A stretch of 49,908 bases of DNA, from assembly GCA_910579835.1 (NCBI GenBank), contig CAJTWQ010000008.1:1-49908 (forward strand), given 5' to 3'. Below, one piece after another: positions 30,985-39,097 of this stretch. The notes below the pieces were generated by a model. The model was given only the letters and a program-made list of their open reading frames with translations, had not been told where the DNA came from and searched no databases. Each line of letters starts with the position of its first letter. Position 1 is the first letter of the stretch. This DNA is from an uncultured Ruminococcus sp. GTDB lineage: Bacteria; Bacillota; Clostridia; Oscillospirales; Ruminococcaceae. A program made the translations under genes and the position numbers.

Positions 30985-32403
30985 TTAGTTAATTTCAAAA
31001 ATATTATCTGTACCGCTGACAGTAAAATTTTCGGAAGATTCTCCGCCAATCACAGTATAGAAGCTGCTGTTTTCGGATATTTCAGCAGAAAGCATGAGCA
31101 GACTGCGGAAATCGCAGTGAGGAGCGAAGCTGACCATCTGAACGCCGTCCAGCACCATTTCAACAGAAGTTCCGCCCGGAACTGTACTGCCGAATGCGGC
31201 AACTATGTACGGATTAGCCGACGAAGTAGGCACATATACCTGGTTTCCTGCTGCAAACATCCATCCGCCGGTATACGAAAATTCTCCAGCAACGTAAATT
31301 GAACATTTTTCTTCCTTTGTTCCGCCTGCAATAACAGAACGTCCTCCGGTAACATGTACGGTTCCCTTGGATTTAATACCGTTGGTTCCGCCGGCTATCC
31401 CCAAAGTTCCGCCGCTTATGGTAATATCATCGTTGGCGATAAGCCCGGATTTCTTTGATTTTATGTTTATAATACCGTTTTCAATGATTATATCATCGTC
31501 GCTGCATATTCCATGAGCGTTTCCGGCATTGATGTTAAGAGTGCCGTTTCCTTTTATCCTAATTGTATCATTAGAATATATAACACCGTCCAGTCTCTTG
31601 TTTTTTGTTTCGTCACTGAGATTATTTACTGATCCATCCCGAACCTTGACAGTGCACTTTTTAGCCTCGTTTATAAAAATTGCCGGCCCAGTGGAATTAT
31701 GTATATTCACATTATCCAAAATAAGCGTAACTTTTTCTTCTGTGACGGTATCTACACATATTTGTCCATCGGGAAGAACACCGGTAAAATAATAATCGCC
31801 TCCTGCACTAATAGTAACTATTGAATCGTCAGCAGTTACATTATCTCCCTTTATCTTTGGGCTGTCTCCCAGAGTTATCTCCGCTGTGTATACATTTTCT
31901 TCCGAAGTCTCTGTAGGCTCAGCAGGCGGCTGCGTGGATGACTGAGAGCTACCGTTCCCCATAGGAGGCTTGCTGCTTCCTGAATCGTCTGTACTGCCGC
32001 CGGACGGAGATGAAGTGCCGCCGCCCTGATTATTTGTGTGCTGAGAACCAACATCCACAGAGTTGCCATTTGAGGGCGACTTGGTCGCTGTAACGGAAAC
32101 AGATCCGGACCTTGTGGTTATAACAGGCTTTTTCTCGCCTTCATTATGCCCACCAACCTTTGTTGTGATAGTACTTTCAGATTTTTCAGATTTAGTCGTA
32201 GTCTTTGAAATCCCGGTATTATTTTTCTCATCAGAGTAATCCGAACCGCTAGCTGTTCCGGTATTATCCGTGCCGTTTATTTCCGCAGAATCAAGTCCTG
32301 AAAGCATTGAATCAGCATCGGACTTGTCTGTTTTTCCGCATGATGAAGCTCCAGTGATAAGAAGCATAGCGGTTATTAACGATATAACTTTGCTGTATTT
32401 CAT
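30985..32403 (-). CDS. Lipoprotein with Cthe_2159-type carbohydrate-binding beta-helix domain
   Basis: 472 residues. A lipoprotein signal peptide (MKYSKVISLITAMLLITGASSCGKT, lipid on the Cys) is followed by about 130 residues of Ser/Thr/Gly/Pro linker. The C-terminal 300 residues are a parallel beta-helix of the Cthe_2159 family: repeated short strands such as VTLILDNVNIHNSTGPAIFI, DGVIYSNDTIRIKGNGTLNI, GICSDDDIIIENGIINI and SGLIANDDITISGGTLGI. Clostridium thermocellum Cthe_2159 binds cellulose and pectin-type polymers. It should be anchored outside the membrane. It lies downstream of the DUF4956 and VTC genes, a grouping seen often in Clostridia. Confidence 0.85.
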   Translation of the reverse strand: MKYSKVISLITAMLLITGASSCGKTDKSDADSMLSGLDSAEINGTDNTGTASGSDYSDEKNNTGISKTTTKSEKSESTITTKVGGHNEGEKKPVITTRSGSVSVTATKSPSNGNSVDVGSQHTNNQGGGTSSPSGGSTDDSGSSKPPMGNGSSQSSTQPPAEPTETSEENVYTAEITLGDSPKIKGDNVTADDSIVTISAGGDYYFTGVLPDGQICVDTVTEEKVTLILDNVNIHNSTGPAIFINEAKKCTVKVRDGSVNNLSDETKNKRLDGVIYSNDTIRIKGNGTLNINAGNAHGICSDDDIIIENGIINIKSKKSGLIANDDITISGGTLGIAGGTNGIKSKGTVHVTGGRSVIAGGTKEEKCSIYVAGEFSYTGGWMFAAGNQVYVPTSSANPYIVAAFGSTVPGGTSVEMVLDGVQMVSFAPHCDFRSLLMLSAEISENSSFYTVIGGESSENFTVSGTDNIFEIN

Positions 32404-32472
32404 AATTTTTCTCCTAAATATAAATTATATATAACCGTTTGAGTATATATGCAACCGGCTGTTGAGAGAGAC

Positions 32473-32497
32473 GGGGGAGACAAAACGATTCTCCCCC
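32473..32497. terminator. Hairpin after the DUF4956 gene
   Basis: An 8 bp stem, GGGGGAGA (32473-32480) with TCTCCCCC (32490-32497), lies between the DUF4956 stop and the Cthe_2159 start. The T-rich side is on the plus strand, so termination of the minus-strand unit is not certain. Confidence 0.45.
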
Positions 32498-32533
32498 TTT
32501 ATTAATTATATATTATTTTTTGGTGATTTGCAA

Positions 32534-33286
32534 TCAGTTTTCGTAAACTTTATCATCATACTTGAAGAAAACAAGATTAATGGTCATATTTCCATTAAGC
32601 GCACGAAGCTCGTCGATAAATTTTTTCTGATCGGTATCCTCGTTTACATCCACACTGTATATAAGCTCGAACAGTGTGCCGAAATTTGTGGTCTTTACTC
32701 TTCTGAGCTTGTAGAACTGCGTATACTTTTTAAGCACAGGATCAAATGCACCCTGATAATCAAGATTTTCAGGAATTGTAATTTTGAGCGTCATGTGACG
32801 TCTTTTTGTTCCGCCAAAGTCAAACTCGGATAGAATGAACATAACAACGCCCAGTATTGCAAAGAACACGATTCCGAAACCTACATATCCGATTCCACAG
32901 GCAACACCAGAAGCCATTGCAAAAAAGATATAGGCTATATCTTTAGGATCACCAGGAACGCTTCTGAAACGCACAAGGGTGAAAGCTCCGGCTAGACTTA
33001 AAGCTCCGGCAGTAGTATTTATAAGAAGCAGGATAAGCGAAACTATCGTCGGAAGCATTATCATAGTGAGAACATAACTTTGGGCATAGCCCTCCCTACG
33101 GTGAGTAATTATGTAGATCAGACTAATAAGAAAACCGATAATAAGAGCGGCGCCTACGCAAAGGAAGAATTCCTTTGGCTTAATTTCTGTCAGAACCGAG
33201 GCAGTGGTGTTGGCAATCACCGGACTGGACGAGACTTCTTCGCTGTACCGAGAAAGAACATTACCGAAAAAACCATTTGGAAACAT
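32534..33286 (-). CDS. DUF4956 membrane protein
   Basis: 250 residues from the ATG at 33286 (AGGAG nine bases upstream; a TTG two codons earlier overlaps the VTC stop). Four hydrophobic helices (about 38-60, 75-95, 97-115, 120-150) enclose the conserved AGAFTLVRFRSVPGDPKDIAYIFFAMASG, the DUF4956 hallmark. A cytoplasmic C-terminal domain of about 100 residues has a ferredoxin-like look (LKITIPENLDYQGAFDPVL). Function unproven. DUF4956 proteins almost always accompany VTC-domain proteins, and together they are suspected to make or move a polymer at the membrane. Confidence 0.9.
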   Translation of the reverse strand: MFPNGFFGNVLSRYSEEVSSSPVIANTTASVLTEIKPKEFFLCVGAALIIGFLISLIYIITHRREGYAQSYVLTMIMLPTIVSLILLLINTTAGALSLAGAFTLVRFRSVPGDPKDIAYIFFAMASGVACGIGYVGFGIVFFAILGVVMFILSEFDFGGTKRRHMTLKITIPENLDYQGAFDPVLKKYTQFYKLRRVKTTNFGTLFELIYSVDVNEDTDQKKFIDELRALNGNMTINLVFFKYDDKVYEN

Positions 33287-33288
33287 TA

Positions 33289-34080
33289 TCAAACACTCCT
33301 GTTCATTATTATATTATTTCTTGTAACTGATATTTCAGGAACAAATATATGCTTCTTGCTTTCTATCTGTTCCTCAATAAAATTGGTATAGGCTTTTCCG
33401 TACTTTGAAAAGCTGGTTTTGAAGATTTTCATCTCTGAAAGCGCATTTACAAGCCAGTCAGGAACGGAATCCAAGACCTTAACCTCCATAAGACGCTGAT
33501 CTGCGTTAATAATGAAATTACCGTAGCTTCCGTATTCCAATCCAAGATCATACCGTCGCTCCGTCAGCTTTCTGTCAAAAGTAAGGCGGAAGTCACTGTT
33601 ATCCTTACCGAAAAACGCTTCCCTGCGATAGCTTATGTACTGTTTCGGCTTTATTGAGTAGTGATCGAGAAAAGCGTCAAGCTCCCTGAAAACCTGTTCT
33701 GTAATATACTTTTCCGTCTGCGGCTTTATGCGGTTATTAAGGTATACACCCGATTCTGCCAATGTCATTGAAACGCGCCTCTTGGTAACTATTCCGCCAA
33801 TCTTTTTTTTGATCTCCAGAAATACCGTATCATCCGGAGATGCAGGTGAATAATAGCTGCGCAATCTGATTTTTTCCTTATAATAGGGCTTTGAAAGAGA
33901 TTCCCTTATTAGAAAATCATCAGAAGTATCATAGTATATATTGAATATACTGTATTCCTTGCCGCCCACGCAGTATTTATCCGGGTTCATATATTCAGGA
34001 ATAGTTTTCATCAGATACTCATATTGTTCCATATTCAACAAAAACTTTATTTCTTTTCGTGCAAAAGAATTTATTGCCAT
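33289..34080 (-). CDS. VTC-domain protein, polyphosphate polymerase-like
   Basis: 263 residues. The tunnel-fold VTC domain begins at residue 5. Basic and acidic tunnel residues expected for a triphosphate-tunnel enzyme are visible: RKEIKFLL, YYDTSD, KIRLRSYY, FLEIKKKIGGIVTKRR, YRREAF, FRLTFDRKL and LMEVKV. In yeast the related Vtc4 domain polymerises phosphate from ATP. The bacterial role of the VTC-DUF4956 pair is not established. Its stop overlaps the start region of the DUF4956 gene, so the two are co-translated. Confidence 0.9.
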   Translation of the reverse strand: MAINSFARKEIKFLLNMEQYEYLMKTIPEYMNPDKYCVGGKEYSIFNIYYDTSDDFLIRESLSKPYYKEKIRLRSYYSPASPDDTVFLEIKKKIGGIVTKRRVSMTLAESGVYLNNRIKPQTEKYITEQVFRELDAFLDHYSIKPKQYISYRREAFFGKDNSDFRLTFDRKLTERRYDLGLEYGSYGNFIINADQRLMEVKVLDSVPDWLVNALSEMKIFKTSFSKYGKAYTNFIEEQIESKKHIFVPEISVTRNNIIMNRSV

Positions 34081-34191
34081 TATCCAACTCTCCTTTCATC
34101 TTTAAAGTTCAATTTAATTATACATGCTTATTCTTAAAATTATCTTAAAGTTTACATAAAATTGTGTATTTTTAATATATCAAAGTTTAAA

Positions 34192-34353
34192 AGCCTGTTC
34201 AGTATCTCCACGTTTACGTATTTTCAAGCATTATTTTGTCGATGACAAGACAAAAAGCAAAAGCATACTGTCGTATGGATAAGCTTTTTCAACGCAGTCA
34301 GCGATAAAATTTGCCGAAAAAGCATGCGTGTGGATATACTGAACAGGCTCTAA
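34192..34353. repeat. MITE-like foldback element A
   Basis: About 160 bp with 14 bp perfect terminal inverted repeats (AGCCTGTTCAGTAT at 34192-34205 and its complement at 34336-34349), extending imperfectly to about 19 bp. The right end reads GAACAGGCTCTAA. Its interior shares several blocks with element B: AAGCATACTGTCG, GTATGG, CTTTTTCAACGCAGT and a CCGAAAA...CATGC tract. No open frame. The ends resemble IS5/IS427-type termini, so a non-autonomous transposon is likely. Confidence 0.6.
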
Positions 34354-34410
34354 GGATTATAGAAAGATTAGGTGTCAGCAGTAAACCATACTATTCTTCA
34401 AGATTTCTAA

Positions 34411-34604
34411 TTAGAGCGTGTTCACATAAAATAAATGTGCAAATTTTCGAACATAATTTGGGCGAATACAAGACGAAAAAGTGAAAGCATACTGTCGCAC
34501 CCCAAAGGCACTTCCTTCGGGCGTATGGTGAACTTTTTCAACGCAGTAGTCGTCAAAATTTACCGAAAAGACATGCATTATATTTTTATGTGAACACGCT
34601 CTAA
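34411..34604. repeat. MITE-like foldback element B
   Basis: 194 bp with 21 bp perfect terminal inverted repeats (34411-34431 starting TTAGAGCGTGTTCACATAAA, complement at 34584-34604). It shares internal blocks with element A but has about 25 extra bases (around 34500-34525) in the middle. GAAAAAGT and ACTTTTTC form a nested stem. The terminal consensus of the two is TTAGAGC(C/G)TGTTCA. Confidence 0.65.
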
Positions 34605-34735
34605 CCCCCTGTAAAAAGGCTTGTTACGGATGTTCCCCCTTAAGTGGGACGTTTTATCATTCCTATTTCTGAGCTGATCCCTAACAAAGTGTAGTGCATC
34701 ATACATCCAAAATTCCTAAAAATAGAGGAAAATTC

Positions 34736-35941
34736 TCAGAAAATCATAACAATGAACTGAGATACCAAGACCACCGAAATAAGTGCTGCCGGATAGGTTG
34801 CAGCATAAGCGGATGCGACGCTTTCTGTGCCTGCTGTACTGATAAGAGTTCCCAAAGCAGGAGTAGAAGTCATACCGCCGGTGATAGAACCGAGATTATT
34901 CAGGAGATTCAATTTCAGAACATACTTGGCAAACAGGAAACCGATGAGCATCGGTAAAATTGTCATGATCATACCGTAGACAAAATAAATCGCCTCGAAA
35001 TACTCCGCAAATTTTGCTCCGCCTGATACGCCTGCACCGATAAGAAAGAACATCAGTCCCAACTCACGGAACACTTTCAGGGTCGAATCTTTCGGCATAA
35101 GAGAGACTTTTCCAATACGTCCGAAATGACCGAAAACAAGGGCGGTAAGGAGACATCCTCCCGTTGTGGAGAGAGAGAAATTCACATATTTAAAGGAACC
35201 AATAACAATTCCGATAACAGCTGCCAATGCAAATGGCATAATACCGAAGCTATCGATCTCTATAAGCTTGCCCGGAGCTTTTTTATGCCCGTTTTGTTCG
35301 CCGCCGGACGTAAGCTTTTGGCGCTCCTCCGCCATATCAGCTTTAAGCAGCCGGGGAATGATCTGAACAAACAGTACCACTCCCACAACGCCGAAGATAT
35401 AAGCAATTCCATAACCTACGGAAACAGCTCCCTCCAGCTCTGCACCCACGGCATCCTTTGAAGCGGAGAACCCAGGGGTGCTGGTCAGCGCCCCAGACAG
35501 GATTCCCACCAGAATGGCCGTAAATTCCTTGCTGCTGACGCTGCTGAAATGGCTTCCCACAGCAATGCATCCGGCACACGCCAGACCGCCGCTGAGTATG
35601 ATTATTACCGCAAGGAGAACATAAGACTTAAAATTCTTCTTAAAATTGGCGAAAAAGCTTGGTCCGGCAATAAATCCTACCGCCGAAACAAAGAGAATCA
35701 GCCCGAAAGTGTCTATGATTTTAAGGGAGTTTCCCACAAATGCTGCCTGCATTTCGTCAGAAAGCTTTTCGTGGAAAAGACAGCCGTACAAAAGCGCTGT
35801 CAAAAATACTCCGGCTGTTCCCAGGGAAATACCCTTTATGCTGATCCGACCCAGCAAATAGCCTAATGCGGCTATAGCAAAGACAGAGAACATAAGAAAT
35901 CCTACCGATTTTATCGTTAGTATCCCGTCAAAAAATTCCAT
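34736..35941 (-). CDS. AspT/YidE-type transporter, candidate dicarboxylate (succinate) exporter
   Basis: 401 residues with about ten transmembrane helices in two inverted halves. The duplicated signature GILSGALTSTPGFSASKDAVG and GSITGGMTSTPALGTLISTAG is that of the aspartate:alanine exchanger family, which includes the Corynebacterium succinate exporter SucE. The usual central TrkA-C (RCK) domains are missing, replaced by a short hydrophilic loop (AEERQKLTSGGEQNGHKK), so this is a minimal version. It lies 21 bp downstream of the FrdA-like gene, which is why I favour succinate, fumarate or aspartate as substrate. Last gene of the long unit. Confidence 0.8.
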   Translation of the reverse strand: MEFFDGILTIKSVGFLMFSVFAIAALGYLLGRISIKGISLGTAGVFLTALLYGCLFHEKLSDEMQAAFVGNSLKIIDTFGLILFVSAVGFIAGPSFFANFKKNFKSYVLLAVIIILSGGLACAGCIAVGSHFSSVSSKEFTAILVGILSGALTSTPGFSASKDAVGAELEGAVSVGYGIAYIFGVVGVVLFVQIIPRLLKADMAEERQKLTSGGEQNGHKKAPGKLIEIDSFGIMPFALAAVIGIVIGSFKYVNFSLSTTGGCLLTALVFGHFGRIGKVSLMPKDSTLKVFRELGLMFFLIGAGVSGGAKFAEYFEAIYFVYGMIMTILPMLIGFLFAKYVLKLNLLNNLGSITGGMTSTPALGTLISTAGTESVASAYAATYPAALISVVLVSQFIVMIF

Positions 35942-35962
35942 AAAAATTTAACCTCTTTAATT

Positions 35963-37564
35963 TTACTTTTTCCTTGCATATTTGGGCAGAAGCATTGGTG
36001 AAGCCGTTTCCGCCATAATTCCTGCCGCTTCAAGCTCTTTGCCGAACACGTCAATATGCTCCAGAGTAAGCCTCTCCGGAACAGCAGTTTCCTTTGCCTT
36101 TTCGGCAGCGTTTATACCCGCATTCCGTCCAAAAACGATAACGTCAAGCAGAGAATTTCCCATAAGGCGGTTTCTTCCGTGAATTCCACCGGCAGCCTCT
36201 CCTGCGGCATAAAGATTTTCAACAACCGTTGAACAGTCGGGCGCTATCTCCAGCCCTCCATTCTGATAGTGAAGGGTCGGATAAACGAGAATCGGCTCTT
36301 TTCTTATATCAATTCCATACTTTCCGAACATACGCATCATAGCCGGAATCCGCTTCTCAATTGTTCCCTCTCCGTTCTTATATTCAATCATTGGGGTATC
36401 GAGCCATACCGCACTTCCAAGAGACGTCTCAACGCCCTTTTTCCTCTCAGTGCACTCACGGATAATTGAAGCTGCGGTAACGTCTCTTGTTTCAAGAGGA
36501 TGCATAAACACATCACCGTCGATATTTACCAGCTTTGCGCCCAAGGAACGTACCTTTTCTGTAACGAGAGCGCCGAAAATCTGCTCCGGGTAGCCTGTTC
36601 CCGTGGGATGATACTGCAATGTATCAGCATAAAGCAGCTTTGCCCCGACTCTGTATCCAAGAATCAGTCCGTCCGCAGTTGCTCCGTAATGATTTGAAGT
36701 AGGGAAGCCCTGATAATGAAGGCGTCCGGCGCCGCCAGTGGCGATAATAACCGTCTTTGCCCTTGCTACAAGCAGTTCCTTTGTCTCCATATTCATGAGA
36801 ACCGCACCTGCCGCATTACCTTTGCTGTCAAGAATTATTTCCACAGCCGCCGTGAAATCAACAACAGGAATGCCCCTGTTAAGCACTTCATCACGGAGCG
36901 TACGCATAATCTCTGCGCCGGTGTAGTCTTTTGCGGCGTGCATTCTCTTTCGGGATGTACCGCCGCCATGAGTTGTTATCATTGTTCCGTCTGCTTCTTT
37001 GTCAAATTCAACGCCAAGATTATTGAGCCACCTGATGGCTTCGGGAGCTTTTGTAACAAGAGTATTTACAAGCTCCGGCTTGGCGGCGAAATGACCTCCG
37101 CCGAACGCGTCAAGATAGTGAACTGCCGGCGAATCTCCAGGTTTATCAGCAGCCTGAATTCCCCCCTCTGCCATCATGGTATTTGCATCTCCAATACGCA
37201 GCTTGGTGACGATCATTGTCTTTACGCCGGCTTCGTCAGCCTCGATAGCCGCAGACGCTCCCGCGCCGCCTCCGCCGATAATCAGTACGTCGGTGTCATA
37301 ATCGGGAGCGGAAAGATCTACATCACCTACACTTATTCGGCTCTTTCCCTGAAGCAGCTCCGCAAGCTGGGAGGGCACCTTATCCCCTTTGTTCACGCCG
37401 GCAGAAAGAACGGTAAATTCGTCCTGCTTATAGTCGGGATGAAACTGCGCCAGAAGTGAATCCTTCTCCTCCGCCGTCATACGCCGCGGTTCAAGAGAAG
37501 CGTTTACCGTTCTTTTTTCGGCAACGATCTTTGCCAGCTCATTTAGCTTTTCAATCTTATACAT
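35963..37564 (-). CDS. frdA: FrdA-like soluble fumarate reductase flavoprotein
   Basis: 533 residues. The FAD fold begins late, DVLIIGGGGAGASAAIEA at residues 92-109, after an unusual 90-residue N-terminal extension. Dicarboxylate-site residues are conserved: H199 (TTHGGG), H319 (QYHPTG), R360 (ETRDVTAAS, proton-shuttle position), H432 (PTLHYQNGG) and R480 (LLDVIVFGRNAG). At the position of the His that holds FAD covalently in respiratory SdhA/FrdA there is N128 (NTMMAEGG), so FAD is probably non-covalent, as in soluble reductases. The C-terminal helical domain is short. No membrane-anchor subunit is encoded. Fumarate to succinate is the likely direction. Confidence 0.88.
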   Translation of the reverse strand: MYKIEKLNELAKIVAEKRTVNASLEPRRMTAEEKDSLLAQFHPDYKQDEFTVLSAGVNKGDKVPSQLAELLQGKSRISVGDVDLSAPDYDTDVLIIGGGGAGASAAIEADEAGVKTMIVTKLRIGDANTMMAEGGIQAADKPGDSPAVHYLDAFGGGHFAAKPELVNTLVTKAPEAIRWLNNLGVEFDKEADGTMITTHGGGTSRKRMHAAKDYTGAEIMRTLRDEVLNRGIPVVDFTAAVEIILDSKGNAAGAVLMNMETKELLVARAKTVIIATGGAGRLHYQGFPTSNHYGATADGLILGYRVGAKLLYADTLQYHPTGTGYPEQIFGALVTEKVRSLGAKLVNIDGDVFMHPLETRDVTAASIIRECTERKKGVETSLGSAVWLDTPMIEYKNGEGTIEKRIPAMMRMFGKYGIDIRKEPILVYPTLHYQNGGLEIAPDCSTVVENLYAAGEAAGGIHGRNRLMGNSLLDVIVFGRNAGINAAEKAKETAVPERLTLEHIDVFGKELEAAGIMAETASPMLLPKYARKK

Positions 37565-37578
37565 AGCTCTGTGCCTCC

Positions 37579-38253
37579 TTACTTCTCAATCTCACGAGTA
37601 TTGTAAAGCTCCTTGAGCTCTTCAATCGGCTTATTCATCAGTTTTTCAATCAGGTCATTATACATTCCGTCATTTATCTCTCTGACGCGATCTTCAAGAT
37701 GACCGCATTCCGGAGCGATATACTTTCCGTTGAGGCGCCTTGCCAGCATAGCCACCTGAGGATGTGAAATGCCCGCCGGACATCTGGAGGAACAGACGCC
37801 GCACATAACGCAGTCGAAGCTAAGCTCGGCGCATTTATCGTACTCCCCTCTCTGGGCATGGGCGATATACTGCATAACGTTAAGCTCCTGAGTGCATGCC
37901 TTTGTACATGCATTGCAGCCGATACAACAGTAGATCTCGGGATAAAGCTGCATCATTATCTGTTCTGTGAGCTTGATTTCGTTTATATTGTAAATCTGTT
38001 TTACAAGAGGAAAGAAAGGCAGCGTTGCCACATACATCCCCTCCTGAACTTCTGTTTGACATGCGAGACAAGCGTAAAGCTCCTGTTTATCTTTGATTCT
38101 GTAGATAGTCGCGCAGGCTCCGCAGAAGCCGTTTCGGCATCCGCAGCCCCGCACCAGCTCATATCCGGCATATTCCATAGCCGTCATTATCGTAAGACCT
38201 GCCGGAACTTCATATTTCTTTCCGAACAAGTACACATTTACCATATTTTCCAT
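37579..38253 (-). CDS. frdB: FrdB-like iron-sulfur subunit
   Basis: 224 residues from the ATG at 38253 (AAGGAG six bases upstream); the longer frame runs into the upstream gene. The N-terminal 2Fe-2S domain has CGCRNGFCGAC plus a later CLAC pair. Then come two four-cysteine motifs, CIGCNACTKACT and CVMCGVCSSRCP. Unlike respiratory FrdB the second and third clusters look like two 4Fe-4S sites. Unlike methanogen TfrB there is no CCG domain; that function sits in the separate HdrB. It should carry electrons into FrdA, 14 bp downstream. Confidence 0.85.
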   Translation of the reverse strand: MENMVNVYLFGKKYEVPAGLTIMTAMEYAGYELVRGCGCRNGFCGACATIYRIKDKQELYACLACQTEVQEGMYVATLPFFPLVKQIYNINEIKLTEQIMMQLYPEIYCCIGCNACTKACTQELNVMQYIAHAQRGEYDKCAELSFDCVMCGVCSSRCPAGISHPQVAMLARRLNGKYIAPECGHLEDRVREINDGMYNDLIEKLMNKPIEELKELYNTREIEK

Positions 38254-38266
38254 GACTTTCTCCTTA

Positions 38267-39097
38267 TTAATATTCATCGGGGAGCTTGTCAAGCTCATCA
38301 AAACGGAATACGGGTCCGTCCTTGCAGACATATTTATTTCCAATATTACAGCGTCCGCACTTGCCCACGCCGCACTTCATCCTCAGTTCCATTGTTGTAT
38401 AGACCTGAGTTTCGGTGAATCCAAGCTCTTTTAGCCCGGCAAGGGTGAATTTTATCATAATCGGCGGACCGCAGACCAAGGCGATGCAATCAACAGATGG
38501 ATTCAGCTCTTTGACATAGTTCGGAACGAATCCAACATGACCGTCCCAGCCCTCCTGAGCATTATCAATAGTCAGGTTTACCTTAATACCATCATCCTGC
38601 ATCCACTCGTCAATTATTTCCTGATAGTCAACAAGATCATCCTTTGACCGTGAGCCATAGACAATGCGCACATTACCATAATTCTTACGATTGTCGCGGA
38701 CGTAGTTTATGACTGATCTAAGAGGCGCAAGTCCGATTCCTCCGGCAATAAACAGCAGATTTTTTCCTTTAAGCTCCGTCTCTACCGGGAAAGCGTTTCC
38801 ATAAGGACCTCTAATTGTAATCATCTGTCCCACATCCATCATATGAAGCCAGCTTGTAAGACAGCCGCATTTTTTTATGCTGAATTCCATGAATTCACGA
38901 TTTGTCGGGGAAGAAGTTATGGAGAACATTCCCTCCCCCACTCCAGGAATTGAAAGCATGGCGCACTGACCGGGCATATGCTCAAAAACCTTTCCTCCAT
39001 TCGGCGCAACCACACGAAAAGTCTTTACATCGGGGGTGTCCTGTCTTATATCGGTGACGATACCAAGAAGCGGTATCAAAGTATCATTTGTATTCAT
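38267..39097 (-). CDS. NAD(P)H:ferredoxin-type flavin reductase subunit (FlxA-like)
   Basis: 276 residues from the ATG at 39097 (GGAGGT six bases upstream). It has a ferredoxin-reductase fold: an FAD domain with FSITSSPTNREFMEFSI, an NAD domain with LFIAGGIGLAPLRSVINYV and CGPPIM, and a C-terminal 2Fe-2S motif CGVGKCGRCNIGNKYVCKDGP. It resembles AsrB and the dihydroorotate dehydrogenase electron-transfer subunit. In the Flx module of Desulfovibrio this type of subunit oxidises NADH. Overlaps the upstream gene by one base. Confidence 0.88.
   Translation of the reverse strand: MNTNDTLIPLLGIVTDIRQDTPDVKTFRVVAPNGGKVFEHMPGQCAMLSIPGVGEGMFSITSSPTNREFMEFSIKKCGCLTSWLHMMDVGQMITIRGPYGNAFPVETELKGKNLLFIAGGIGLAPLRSVINYVRDNRKNYGNVRIVYGSRSKDDLVDYQEIIDEWMQDDGIKVNLTIDNAQEGWDGHVGFVPNYVKELNPSVDCIALVCGPPIMIKFTLAGLKELGFTETQVYTTMELRMKCGVGKCGRCNIGNKYVCKDGPVFRFDELDKLPDEY

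Noticed and set aside
35963..37564. L-aspartate oxidase (NadB) or AprA instead of FrdA
   Set aside because: No nadA/nadC or aprB neighbours; the adjacent FrdB-like protein, fumarase and dicarboxylate-site residues favour a fumarate reductase, though substrate is not proven.
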